Notes under the pieces: generated by a model
What the model saw: only the letters and a program-made list of their open reading frames with translations
Told to the model about the DNA's origin: nothing
The model's database searches: none
Program-made: the position numbers and the translations under genes
Shown here: positions 25,958 through 34,012 of the stretch, in pieces
Numbering within the stretch: the first letter of the stretch is position 1
Layout: each line of letters begins with the position of its first letter
Assembly: GCA_023662905.1 (NCBI GenBank)
Contig: JAMPIJ010000003.1
Span: 47,824-111,823 of the forward strand
DNA from: Fusobacterium sp.
GTDB taxonomy: Bacteria > Cyanobacteriota > Vampirovibrionia > Gastranaerophilales > Gastranaerophilaceae
DNA length: 64,000 bases
Reading direction: 5' to 3'

Positions 25958-27061
25958 CTAGTTTTCTTCTGTCGGAACAACTTCAACTTCTTCTGCTACA
26001 GGTTTTTCAGGGGTGATTGTTAGTTTTTTCTTCGCAGATTTTTTGTCTACTTTGTTTGCCAAGTCAATGTACAAATCTTGAAGTTCTTTAACCTGTTTTT
26101 CTAAAACGGCGTTACGTTCTTCAAGTTCCTTGATTTTAGCGGAATTGTCTGTCATTTTTACGAACAATTCTTTAATTGCGTTGAGTGATGCGAAGAACAT
26201 GTCGTCTTTGCGAATATAAAGGTAGCCCTCGCTGTTTTCGTTAACAGCGTTAGGGAAAACTTTTTGTAAATCTTGTGCCATGACACCTACGCGCGGAGTT
26301 TTTTCAGCGTCGCGTTTGTATGTGTAATTGTAGAATTTCAATTGGTTAATTTCGTCCAAGCCGCCTTTGAATTCTTTGCCAACGTTTTTAAGACGGATGT
26401 CAGACATTGCTGTATTTATTAATGTGTCTAAGGTTGTGCTGCCGAAGTGAATATTGGCAGCTGTATATAAAGTGTCTCTGTGTCCTATATATACTTTGTT
26501 TGGGGTGTTGGTAACGACGCTTGGGCCAGAATATGCACCAAGGCATATAACATTTTCACCCGTATTATTTTCGCAGGCGTTGGAGCCTATAATTGTTGTA
26601 TTTCTATTTAATGAAGAGGGGTCGTAGTTTTCATTGGGTTTTCCACCTAAAATCAGGCGTCCATAATCGCTAGCATCGGTCGGGTTTTTGTACATCGTAA
26701 GCTGTCCATTGTATAAAACGGCCGTTGAAGAATCTTGTTTGTATGCGAAGCCAACTGCAGGTGTGATTTTGTCTGTAGTATCGTTGAAAATATTACTAAC
26801 AAGTAAAAGTTTTGGGTCAAAGTGTGCATCATTAGTTATTGAAGTGTCGCCAATGGTTACCGTTTTCTGGTCGCTTGTTGTGCCATAGAATAGGCCGGTG
26901 TGACCATCTGTTGTTGTAAAGTTTTTGAATGAGTTGCTTCCAGAAGAAACCGCTCTTTTGGTAACAACCGGAGCGAATGCTGCCATCATAATACCTAAAA
27001 TGGCCATTACGACAACGACTTCAGCTAGAGTAAATGCTACTTTTTTATTATTAAATTTCAT
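25958..27061 (-). CDS. Type IV pilin-like protein fused to a peptidase S74 chaperone domain
   Basis: 367 residues. Residues 1-32 form a prepilin signal and hydrophobic helix (KKVAFTLAEVVVVMAILGIM), with Ala instead of Gly before the Phe. Residues 40-215 are beta-rich and variable-looking. Residues 219-330 match the intramolecular chaperone (peptidase S74) of phage tail spikes: SDIRLKNV with the presumed Ser220/Lys225 dyad, FYNYTYKRDAEKTPRVGVMA, QDLQKVFPNAV, then a coiled coil (ELEERNAVLEKQVKELQDL). A Lys/Glu-rich tail ends it. It probably trimerises and cleaves itself at the S74 border. Monocistronic, with SD-like AGGATATTAGGT. Confidence 0.82.
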   Translation of the reverse strand: MKFNNKKVAFTLAEVVVVMAILGIMMAAFAPVVTKRAVSSGSNSFKNFTTTDGHTGLFYGTTSDQKTVTIGDTSITNDAHFDPKLLLVSNIFNDTTDKITPAVGFAYKQDSSTAVLYNGQLTMYKNPTDASDYGRLILGGKPNENYDPSSLNRNTTIIGSNACENNTGENVICLGAYSGPSVVTNTPNKVYIGHRDTLYTAANIHFGSTTLDTLINTAMSDIRLKNVGKEFKGGLDEINQLKFYNYTYKRDAEKTPRVGVMAQDLQKVFPNAVNENSEGYLYIRKDDMFFASLNAIKELFVKMTDNSAKIKELEERNAVLEKQVKELQDLYIDLANKVDKKSAKKKLTITPEKPVAEEVEVVPTEEN

Positions 27062-27182
27062 ACCTAATATCCTTTACAATTCCATAATATAGTAATATTT
27101 TATCATATTTTACAAATTTTTTCAATCCACCCTCTTGACGAGATTTTTTTTTGTAGTAAGATAAAAGTGTTGAACAACTAGA

Positions 27183-27259
27183 CGGGATGTAGCGCAGTTT
27201 GGTAGCGCACCTCGCTTGGGACGAGGGGGTCGCACGTTCGAATCGTGTCATCCCGACCA
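27183..27259 (+). tRNA. tRNA-Pro (anticodon TGG)
   Basis: 77 nt. Acceptor arms CGGGATG / CATCCCG, anticodon arm CCTCG-CTTGGGA-CGAGG giving anticodon TGG, T-arm with GTTCGAATC, encoded CCA at 27257-27259. A terminator follows directly. Confidence 0.95.
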
Positions 27260-27262
27260 TTT

Positions 27263-27287
27263 AAAAAGGACTCTAAAGTCCTTTTTT
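27263..27287 (+). terminator. Terminator of tRNA-Pro
   Basis: Stem AAAAAGGACT / AGTCCTTTTT with a long U-tract (TTTTTTT), 3 nt after the tRNA. Confidence 0.88.
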
Positions 27288-27351
27288 TGTGCGCAATTTT
27301 TTAGCTCCATTTACGTTATATATATTATAAGAGTTTATGGAGAGATATTAT

Positions 27352-28017
27352 ATGGTATTTGAACAAAATCAAATTTCGTTTGTAAAAAATGCAGGATGTT
27401 TTTTCTTTGGTTCAACTCCGCGTGCTAACGGGGGGGGGGGGGATTCCTTAGCCGTGAAAAATTCTGCGTTTGAGGGGGATAATTCGGTTGATTCCGTTGG
27501 GAGCGCCGGTGAAATAACAATGGCGGGTCATGGTGAAGCCGTTATTGAAAGCTTAAATAAAAATTATGGTAAAAATTTTAATGTAACAAAAAATCTTTTT
27601 GCTGGCAGTGCTGAGGATTTGAATAAGTGTCTCGAGGGTACAAAAATGGCCGGACAAGGTGAGGCTTTACTTAAAGCTCAGGAAAAATACGGAGTTAATG
27701 CTTTGTTTTTGATGGCTATTGCAGAGGCTGAATCCGGTTATGGTGCCGCGCCCGCAAGAGATAAAGCAGGTGTGAAACCTTATAATGTAGCCGGCTTGAA
27801 GAAAAGAGGCGGCGGATACCAAAATTCTCCAAGTTACGAAGCATGTATTGATTCGCTGGGTTCTTCATTGAGTCGTTTGTATTTTAAAAGCGGCAAGGTC
27901 ACAGTCGAATCTATTCGTAAAACGTTCTGTCCGGGAAATGCTAAATGGAGTGGAGAAATAGTAAAAGAAATGAAGCATCTTTCTGACAAAATTATGGAAA
28001 ATTATACTAATAATTAA
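27352..28017 (+). CDS. Glucosaminidase-like (GH73) cell-wall hydrolase with in-frame poly-G tract
   Basis: 221 residues from the ATG at 27352 (SD GGAGAG; an earlier in-frame ATG at 27337 is part of the SD region). Residues 100-215 match the mannosyl-glycoprotein endo-glucosaminidase / GH73 pattern: GVNALFLMAIAEAESGYGAA with candidate acid Glu127, YNVAGLKKRGGGYQ, and a repeated MAGHGEA / MAGQGEA motif ahead of it. It likely cuts glycan strands of peptidoglycan. A 13-G run encodes Gly27-Gly30 and the first base of Asp31. As read, the frame is open; one G more or fewer stops it within about 15 codons. There is no classical signal peptide. Confidence 0.78.
   Translation: MVFEQNQISFVKNAGCFFFGSTPRANGGGGDSLAVKNSAFEGDNSVDSVGSAGEITMAGHGEAVIESLNKNYGKNFNVTKNLFAGSAEDLNKCLEGTKMAGQGEALLKAQEKYGVNALFLMAIAEAESGYGAAPARDKAGVKPYNVAGLKKRGGGYQNSPSYEACIDSLGSSLSRLYFKSGKVTVESIRKTFCPGNAKWSGEIVKEMKHLSDKIMENYTNN
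27430..27442 (+). repeat. Poly-G tract of 13, inside the GH73 gene
   Basis: 13 consecutive G, 26 codons after the start. With 12 G the frame reaches TAG two codons after the tract; with 14 G it reaches TGA about ten codons later. Only lengths equal to 1 modulo 3 keep the hydrolase open. Confidence 0.9.
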
Positions 28018-28103
28018 GAAATATTTCGATTTTATTGCGTTTGAAAATCGCTTGTGCTAACCTTGAATTATTGAATTTATAATATAATAAGAGGATTAGG
28101 GAA

Positions 28104-29240
28104 TTGGATTTTACAACGTTAACTATTGAATTATTAAAAGGTATTGCAAATTTTGTCGGAAACTATGGTCTTGCAATCATCGTTTTGACATTAATCATAA
28201 GACTTTCAATGTGGCATTTGAATGTTTCACAGCAGCGCTCAATGCGTGTAATGCAAAAGCTTCAGCCGAAATTGAAAGCTATTCAGGATCGTTATAAAAG
28301 CGATCCGCAAAAAATGCAGATGAAAATGATGGAGTTCTATAAAGAACACAAGTTCAATCCGATGGGTGGATGCTTGCCATTATTGATTCAAATGCCTATT
28401 TTTATTTTACTTTATACGGCTTTGATGAGTCCGCAGTTTATCCAAATTGCAGGCGACAGCCAATTCTTGTTTATTAAAAGATTAGACACAACTCTTCGTG
28501 GTATCAGTACTGTCGGCGTTTCAAACGATGGTTCTTTTGAGGTAACTCCAAACGACCACTTTGTTGCTGGCGCTACTGCCAAAATTTATCTTTCAAACGG
28601 TACAACCCAAGAGGTTAAGATTGAATCTCCTGAATCAGCGCTTAAAGTTCAGGGTGAAGTCGTTCCGGGTGATGCACTTGGCTTGAAAATGAATGTTGAC
28701 AGCTTTAAAATCGCGCTTGATCAGATTGGAAAAGTTCAAGGTGCGGAAGTTCCTGTTATGAATGTCGGTGCGGCTTACAGAGGCGGCAAAGTTAACAAAC
28801 GCTTTATCAGAGAATCTGAAAACGTTAAGTTTGAAAAGAAATTTGATAATCTTTTAGTTGCATCTGTTCCGACAAAACCTGTCACAAATCAAGGTGCTTT
28901 CCACTGGGATGTAATGGCTTTAATCGTTCTATTTGGTGCAACAATGTTCTTATCACAAAAAATCATGATGGGAACTCAAAAGAACCAGAACACAGACCCT
29001 ACTCAGCAGGCTATTCAAAAATCAATGGGAACTTTCATGCCGATTATGATTATTGGTACATTTATCATAATCCCGATCCCTGCCGGCGTTCTCTTGTATC
29101 TCGTAACAAGCAACCTTGTTCAAATTGTTCAAACTGTTATTGTTAACAAACAAATCGACGCTGAGTTTGACAAAAAAGACGGCGTTGTGAGCGACAGCGA
29201 CTTGAAAAACGCTAAAAAGGTAGAAGAAAAGGGACAATAA
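28104..29240 (+). CDS. yidC: YidC/Oxa1 membrane protein insertase
   Basis: 378 residues from a TTG with SD-like GAGG/AGGGA. The core helices are visible: GLAIIVLTLIIRLSMWHLN with the hydrophilic-groove Arg, the cytoplasmic LQPKLKAIQDRYKSDPQKMQ hairpin, GGCLPLLIQMPIFILLYTAL, and the C-terminal MALIVLFGATMFLSQ and IPIPAGVLLYLVTSN. About 150 residues, mostly beta and polar, are inserted between the second and third core helices (roughly 115-270). It inserts and folds membrane proteins such as the F0 subunits. Its stop overlaps the queA ATG. Confidence 0.93.
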   Translation: MDFTTLTIELLKGIANFVGNYGLAIIVLTLIIRLSMWHLNVSQQRSMRVMQKLQPKLKAIQDRYKSDPQKMQMKMMEFYKEHKFNPMGGCLPLLIQMPIFILLYTALMSPQFIQIAGDSQFLFIKRLDTTLRGISTVGVSNDGSFEVTPNDHFVAGATAKIYLSNGTTQEVKIESPESALKVQGEVVPGDALGLKMNVDSFKIALDQIGKVQGAEVPVMNVGAAYRGGKVNKRFIRESENVKFEKKFDNLLVASVPTKPVTNQGAFHWDVMALIVLFGATMFLSQKIMMGTQKNQNTDPTQQAIQKSMGTFMPIMIIGTFIIIPIPAGVLLYLVTSNLVQIVQTVIVNKQIDAEFDKKDGVVSDSDLKNAKKVEEKGQ

Positions 29241-30292
29241 TGCTTTTATCAGAATTTGACTATGAATTGCCCGAAGAGTTAATCGCGCAGTTCCCGTGTG
29301 AAAAAAGAGATAATTCTAAAATGTTAGTGTTGGATAGGACTGAACGGTCTATCCAACATAAACATTTTTATGACATTGTGGATTATTTGGATGAAAACTG
29401 TGTATTGATTTTGAATAATACGAAAGTTATTCCGGCGCGTCTTTTCGGCGAAAAAGAGGAAACCGGCGCGAAGATTGAGATATTTTTGCTTAAAGAACGT
29501 GATGGGCATAACTGGGAAGTCCTTATTAAACCATCAAAAAGAGTAAAAGCTGGCACTCGCGTCAAAGTAAGCGATGATTTGTCTGTTGTGGTATTAGAAC
29601 CGCTTGAGGACGACGGCAAATGGTTGGTTCATCTTGAGTATGAGGGAAATGTTTTTGAGGTTCTTCACCGCGTTGGAAACATTCCGTTGCCGCCATATAT
29701 TGAGCGAAAAATGACATCAGACGAACTCAAAAAACTTGATTTTGAACGCTATCAAACGGTTTACGCTTTGAACGAGGGTTCAGTTGCGGCACCGACTGCG
29801 GGCTTGCATTTTACGGATGAAATCTTAGCAAAACTTGCGGCAAAAGGTGTTGAAATTGGCTACGTAACGCTTAATGTCGGACTTGGAACATTCCGTCCTG
29901 TTAAGTGTGATAACGTGCTTGATCACAAAATGGATTCCGAAACTTTTGAGATTTCAGAAGAAACCGCGGAATTAATTAACAGAGCCAAAGCGCAGGGTAA
30001 AAAAATCGTTGCGGTCGGAACAACAACTGTTCGAACTCTCGAAACAGCGTATAAAATTTACGGCAAAATTCAGGCATGCCATGATTCTTCAACTCTATTT
30101 ATTTACCCTCCGTATAAGTTTGGAGTTGTGGATAATTTGATTACAAATTTCCACCTGCCAAAATCCACATTGCTGATGTTGGTGAGCGCGCTTATGGGTA
30201 AGGATTTTATTTTTGACGCGTACAAGGAAGCGATTGCGAATAAATACCGCTTCTATAGTTATGGCGATTGTATGTATTTACAAACGAGGTAG
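29240..30292 (+). CDS. queA: S-adenosylmethionine:tRNA ribosyltransferase-isomerase
   Basis: 350 residues. Adds the ribosyl part of SAM to 7-aminomethyl-7-deazaguanine in tRNA during queuosine synthesis. Motifs: FDYELPEELIAQFPCEKRDNS, NNTKVIPARLFGEKEETGAK, GSVAAPTAGLHFT, GTFRPVK and TNFHLPKSTLLMLVSALMG. Start overlaps the yidC stop by one base (TAATG), so the two are coupled. Confidence 0.96.
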   Translation: MLLSEFDYELPEELIAQFPCEKRDNSKMLVLDRTERSIQHKHFYDIVDYLDENCVLILNNTKVIPARLFGEKEETGAKIEIFLLKERDGHNWEVLIKPSKRVKAGTRVKVSDDLSVVVLEPLEDDGKWLVHLEYEGNVFEVLHRVGNIPLPPYIERKMTSDELKKLDFERYQTVYALNEGSVAAPTAGLHFTDEILAKLAAKGVEIGYVTLNVGLGTFRPVKCDNVLDHKMDSETFEISEETAELINRAKAQGKKIVAVGTTTVRTLETAYKIYGKIQACHDSSTLFIYPPYKFGVVDNLITNFHLPKSTLLMLVSALMGKDFIFDAYKEAIANKYRFYSYGDCMYLQTR

Positions 30293-30296
30293 CGAT

Positions 30297-31271
30297 ATGG
30301 AACGTATTCTTTTGATTAACTTTGGCGGGATTGGGGACGAAATTCTTTTTCTTCCGACCGTTTTGTCGTTGAAAAAAGAGTTTCCAGAGTCACATATTAC
30401 GCTCGCGCTTGAGCCTAGAAGCCGCGGAATTGCCGATTTGACCGACAAAATAGATGACTTAATCCTTGTTGATTTGAAACGCGGAAACAAATACGTTGAG
30501 TTGATGAAGCTCGTAATGCAGGCATGGAAAGGGCGTTACGATATTGTTGTTTCGTCTGGCGCAAATAAATTAATCCCGATTTTGCTTGCCGGCATGGGGA
30601 TTAAAAAGCGTTATGGTTACGATAGCGGTGCGCTGAGCCAAAAACTTTTGACGCAGGCTGTGCCGTTGAATAAAAATCAGTACGCGGCGGCGATGTATCA
30701 CGATTTGATTGCGCCATTGACTTCTCACCGTACAGAACTTCCGCAAATTGACGTCGAACGCTTACCTGTGGTTGAAAATTCTGTTTTAATCCACCCTGGA
30801 GTAAGTAAAATCAGCGTTGAAAAAAATATGATTAAGACGATTACGCCTGATGTTTGGGCGGAAGTCGTCCGTCGGCTTGCGGAGGCAGGCAAAAAAGTTA
30901 GACTTGTCGGCGGCCCTGATGATCAAGAATGTATTGAACGCATTGTGGAACTATGCGCGGGCGTTGAGTTTGAAAATCTTTACGGCACAACAAAAAATCT
31001 AAAAGAGTTGGCGCAATTGATTTCTAGCGCGGAAAAGTTTGTATGTTCTGATTCTGCGCCGCTTCACGTTGCGGTTGCGTTGGGTGTAAAAACTTATGCG
31101 ATTTTTGGCCCGACGGATGATAGAAAACTTATTCCGCCATCAGTTGTTGCATTAAAAGCTAACGACAAATGTCCGTTGAAACCATGTCTTTGGGAACGCC
31201 GTCAAACTTCTTGCGAAAACTTAGATTGCCTGAAAATCAGCGCCGAAAGTATTGTCGAAAAAGTTATCTAA
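30297..31271 (+). CDS. Glycosyltransferase family 9 (heptosyltransferase-like)
   Basis: 324 residues from the ATG at 30297 (SD GAGG). GT-B fold: the N-terminal RILLINFGGIGDEILFLPTV and the C-terminal FVCSDSAPLHVAVALGVKTYAIFGPTD, which correspond to the acceptor and nucleotide-sugar loops of LPS heptosyltransferases. ILIHPGVSKI-like VLIHPGVSK is also typical. It probably acts on LPS core sugar. It follows queA by 4 nt. Confidence 0.88.
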   Translation: MERILLINFGGIGDEILFLPTVLSLKKEFPESHITLALEPRSRGIADLTDKIDDLILVDLKRGNKYVELMKLVMQAWKGRYDIVVSSGANKLIPILLAGMGIKKRYGYDSGALSQKLLTQAVPLNKNQYAAAMYHDLIAPLTSHRTELPQIDVERLPVVENSVLIHPGVSKISVEKNMIKTITPDVWAEVVRRLAEAGKKVRLVGGPDDQECIERIVELCAGVEFENLYGTTKNLKELAQLISSAEKFVCSDSAPLHVAVALGVKTYAIFGPTDDRKLIPPSVVALKANDKCPLKPCLWERRQTSCENLDCLKISAESIVEKVI

Positions 31272-31578
31272 GAATAATTGTTATAATATCATAGATTTTT
31301 TTAAGCTTTTTAGGCGGGCAAACACCCAATAACGTCACGATGTTGTTAATAGTGTCCTCATTTGTCTTATTTTTGGTGACAAGTAACTGCGCCGGTGTGA
31401 TTTCAAATGCCGAACATATTTTGTCGACGGTTTCGGCTGTGGGCTGGTATCTGTTGCGTTCAATGTTAGAAAGCCCTTGAATACTAATCCCTATTTTTTC
31501 GGCAAATTCTTCCTGCGTCAGATGGTGTTCCTGCCGTAACGCTTTTATGTTTGTATTGATGAGTTTTTGATAATTCAT
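31264..31578 (-). CDS. XRE-family helix-turn-helix regulator
   Basis: 104 residues. The HTH covers residues 9-63 (IKALRQEHHLTQEEFAEKIG, SIQGLSNIERNRYQPTAETV). A C-terminal helical part of about 40 residues follows (NIVTLLGVCPPKKLKKIYDI). Its 3' end overlaps the glycosyltransferase end by 8 bp. There is no SD; TATAAA lies 8 nt before the ATG. An inverted repeat flanks its -35 region, suggesting self-repression. Confidence 0.85.
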   Translation of the reverse strand: MNYQKLINTNIKALRQEHHLTQEEFAEKIGISIQGLSNIERNRYQPTAETVDKICSAFEITPAQLLVTKNKTNEDTINNIVTLLGVCPPKKLKKIYDIITIILR

Positions 31579-31586
31579 ACTGAAAG

Positions 31587-31630
31587 TTTATAGTAATTCT
31601 CTAAATAGTTTAACAAATTAAATAGAGAAT
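31587..31630 (-). promoter_or_regulatory. XRE promoter with inverted-repeat operator
   Basis: Minus strand: -35 TTGTTA (31616-31611), 18-nt spacer, -10 TATAAA (31592-31587). Inverted arms ATTCTCTA (31596-31603) and TAGAGAAT (31623-31630), 19 nt apart, flank the -35. Placement fits an autoregulatory operator. Confidence 0.6.
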
Positions 31631-31761
31631 TTTATGGCTATTTAATTGTAAAGAATTGTTTCGAACCTTTTGTTTTACGCAATTTCATGTTGTTGGATTT
31701 TTTTATAGTTATATAAGAGATGTATAAAAAATAAATATTGCTAAACAAGGAGGTATTTGTT

Positions 31762-32673
31762 ATGCCAGATGGAGTTAATTTTAATGTAGCAGGCAAAAAA
31801 GTTGAATTGAAACAATCAGTTATAGCAGGTGCGGAAGCTGCAAAAGCTGTTGGTGTAAAATCTGAAAATGTTCCTGTTGCTAAACTTGCACCAGGTGAAG
31901 TTGAATATGGTGGCGTACGTTTCGCTAAAGGTGTTTTAAAACCAGGTGTTCCGATTAAGACAGAGGAACATCGGGAGAAAAATGCTGATGGCACTTTTAA
32001 GACTTACACAACGTATACTGCAACTTTGGTAGATGGAACCGTTGTAACATTTAGTAAGCAACCGCCAATTAACCAAAATGATGGCGTTATCCCGAGTGTT
32101 AAAAAGAATAAAGATGGCTCATTTGATTTTACAGGTTTACAAAATGCTAAAATCAATGATACACCAAAAGATGATATGTATTATTTGCTAGGTTGTCAAT
32201 TTACTAGTGTTAATATAGAACGAGGTAAAGATAAAGATGTGATTGAGATCGGCAATATTCGTGATGCTAATGGTAAGTTACATGAGAGCGCAGATATACG
32301 TGTTCGTTATAATAAAGGCGATAAGGTTGGAACCCCAATGCAGCCAGTGAGTGAAAAGGAATATAATGGCGTTATTGGTGTTAGAGATGGTCAATATGAA
32401 CTCCAAACAGATTCAATTGGCTATGGTCGTAATAAAGTGACTGTAACGAAAAAAGAGTGGGACTCTAAGGGTAATGATGAAATAATTACTGACACTCCAA
32501 CTTACTATTCACATGCGGGTATTGAACTTAAAGAATCTTATGTTAATGCAAAAGAGCAAACTCTTGCCGATGGCTATAGAATTAGGACTTCACAAGATGG
32601 TAAAGAGCAATGGTTCTATGCGCCTGATGGAAAGTTAATCTCAAAAGAAACATTTAGAAATCGTGGATTGTAA
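31762..32673 (+). CDS. Hypothetical protein, beta-rich, 303 residues
   Basis: ATG at 31762 with strong SD AAGGAGG. It starts MPDGVNFNVAGKKVELKQ, with no signal peptide or membrane segment. It is rich in short charged strands and turns (KNKDGSFDFTGL, VIEIGNIRDANGKL, VRDGQYELQTDSIG) and ends EQWFYAPDGKLISKETFRNR. Several DG-x-(F/Y) turns suggest a repeated beta-hairpin architecture. No family is recognised. It is preceded by 160 bp of AT-rich sequence, divergent from the XRE gene, and may be its target. Confidence 0.65.
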   Translation: MPDGVNFNVAGKKVELKQSVIAGAEAAKAVGVKSENVPVAKLAPGEVEYGGVRFAKGVLKPGVPIKTEEHREKNADGTFKTYTTYTATLVDGTVVTFSKQPPINQNDGVIPSVKKNKDGSFDFTGLQNAKINDTPKDDMYYLLGCQFTSVNIERGKDKDVIEIGNIRDANGKLHESADIRVRYNKGDKVGTPMQPVSEKEYNGVIGVRDGQYELQTDSIGYGRNKVTVTKKEWDSKGNDEIITDTPTYYSHAGIELKESYVNAKEQTLADGYRIRTSQDGKEQWFYAPDGKLISKETFRNRGL

Positions 32674-32679
32674 TTTTAT

Positions 32680-32707
32680 AAAAAAGCCCGCTTTAGCGGG
32701 CTTTTTT
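32680..32707. terminator. Bidirectional terminator
   Basis: Stem AAAAAAGCCCGC / GCGGGCTTTTTT with loop TTTA between the convergent hypothetical gene and the deaminase gene, whose stop lies at its edge. Confidence 0.88.
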
Positions 32708-33155
32708 AGTATTGTGATTCTAATTCTTTTCTGATTTCTTCTGCCGTAACGGTTACGGTCGGCGTTTCCGCGTCTTTTTTCAGGATAACCTTTTTAATTC
32801 CGGCCTGTAGAATGAAGCGTTTGCACAGAATACAAATAAAATTATGTCCCCAGATATACATCGTTGCTCCCATACAGCGGTCTTGGCCGGCTTGGATTAT
32901 CGCGTTTTGTTCCGCGTGGATGGAACGGCAGGTTTCGTAGCAGGTGCCGGACGGAATATTATTTTTAATTCTGTAGCATTCGCCGCGCTCATAGCAGGAT
33001 TGAACCTTTGACGGCGTTCCGTTGTAGCCGGTTGCCTTGATTTTTTTATCGTCGCCGACGATTACGGCGCCCACTTGTGCGCGTAAGCAATTAGAGCGGC
33101 TTGCGCAGGTTTTCGCTAAATCTAAAAAATATTCTTCCCAACTTTTAATTTCCAT
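32706..33155 (-). CDS. Deoxycytidylate deaminase-like (ComE/dCMP) protein
   Basis: 149 residues. Zinc deaminase fold: RSIHAEQNAIIQAG provides the His-Ala-Glu, and CILCKRFI supplies the C-x-x-C pair, although the usual Pro before the first Cys is Ile. GAVIVGDDKKIKATGYNGTP matches the dCMP deaminase family, which makes dUMP for thymidylate synthesis. A middle cysteine-rich stretch (CYERGECYRIKN...CYETC) suggests a second zinc site. It overlaps the PurH-like gene by 11 nt, so both are expressed together. Confidence 0.88.
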   Translation of the reverse strand: MEIKSWEEYFLDLAKTCASRSNCLRAQVGAVIVGDDKKIKATGYNGTPSKVQSCYERGECYRIKNNIPSGTCYETCRSIHAEQNAIIQAGQDRCMGATMYIWGHNFICILCKRFILQAGIKKVILKKDAETPTVTVTAEEIRKELESQY

Positions 33156-34008
33156 GTTGTCTTAATCCTGTAGTTAAAATTGCAATTTCGTATTTGTCTG
33201 CGAGATTGTTGAGTTTTAGCTCTCTGAAATCTGCGTCGCCTCCGGAATAGATTATCAAACCGATTCGCGCTTGCGCCGCAGCGTGGATAATGCTTTCTGT
33301 GAGCAGGTCGTCGCTCAGGTGTAAAACAGCGTTTTTAGAACTGTCGCAGGCGAAGTTTAACGCATATTCGAGCGCGCATTGAGCGTTTGATTGCGCTTGG
33401 AAGATGCTTATTGTTTTGAAATCTTTTGCAACCGCAACGCTGATTGGAGCTAAGTATTTTGAGATTTTCCACGCAAAAATTGCGTCCTCGATTTGTTCTG
33501 TTGTAGGCTTTGTTTTTGTCGCGATTTTGAATGTATCTTTGTTAAGTTCAACTTTGTTTTTACTCATCTTACAAATCTCGCCAAACGGTGTTGTTATAAC
33601 TGTTTTTTGTTCAAACGTTTTGTAACTTTTTAATGGAGTTGTAAGTTTTACAAGAATTGTTTCTGATTCAGAGAGAATTTCAACGGCCGTTTCTTCAAAA
33701 TCAGGTGCAACAACCATCGGGATTGCGTATGATTGAAGATGTTTTGCTGTTTCAGCGTCGACGGTTGAGCTGAAACCAACGCTTGCAGAGAATGTGCTGA
33801 GCGGGTCGCAATCAAAAGCTTTCAAATATGCGTCGTTAGTTTCCTTGCCGAGTGCTGCTGCGAAAAGGTTTCCGTTTTTAACAAATGCGCAGGCTGGAAC
33901 GTCAAAAAATTCGCTCAAAACGTCACAGATGATATGCAGGTTCCCTAGTGCGTTTGCGTTAAGTTCGTCGCCTGTTATAACTTCATATTGAAATAAATCT
34001 TCGTTCAT
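33145..34008 (-). CDS. Degenerate PurH AICAR-transformylase-like protein
   Basis: 287 residues from the ATG at 34008 (SD AAGGAG). Its whole length follows the AICAR transformylase half of PurH: VLSEFFDVPACAFVKNGN, YLKAFDCDPLSTFSASVGFS, DAETAKHLQSYAIPMVVAPDF, the distal VLHLSDDLLTESIIHAAAQA, IIYSGGDADFRE and the end ILTTGLRQHGN (normally TGMRHFRH). The catalytic KHANPCG reads K44-N45-G-N-L-F-A, so the Lys is kept and the His lost. The IMP cyclohydrolase half is absent. A non-catalytic role is inferred. The SD lies in a hairpin at 34013-34055. Confidence 0.65.
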   Translation of the reverse strand: MNEDLFQYEVITGDELNANALGNLHIICDVLSEFFDVPACAFVKNGNLFAAALGKETNDAYLKAFDCDPLSTFSASVGFSSTVDAETAKHLQSYAIPMVVAPDFEETAVEILSESETILVKLTTPLKSYKTFEQKTVITTPFGEICKMSKNKVELNKDTFKIATKTKPTTEQIEDAIFAWKISKYLAPISVAVAKDFKTISIFQAQSNAQCALEYALNFACDSSKNAVLHLSDDLLTESIIHAAAQARIGLIIYSGGDADFRELKLNNLADKYEIAILTTGLRQHGN

Positions 34009-34012
34009 ACTA

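Noticed and set aside
27222..27229. GGGGG near 27225 as another poly-G tract
   Set aside because: It is part of the tRNA-Pro anticodon arm and variable loop.
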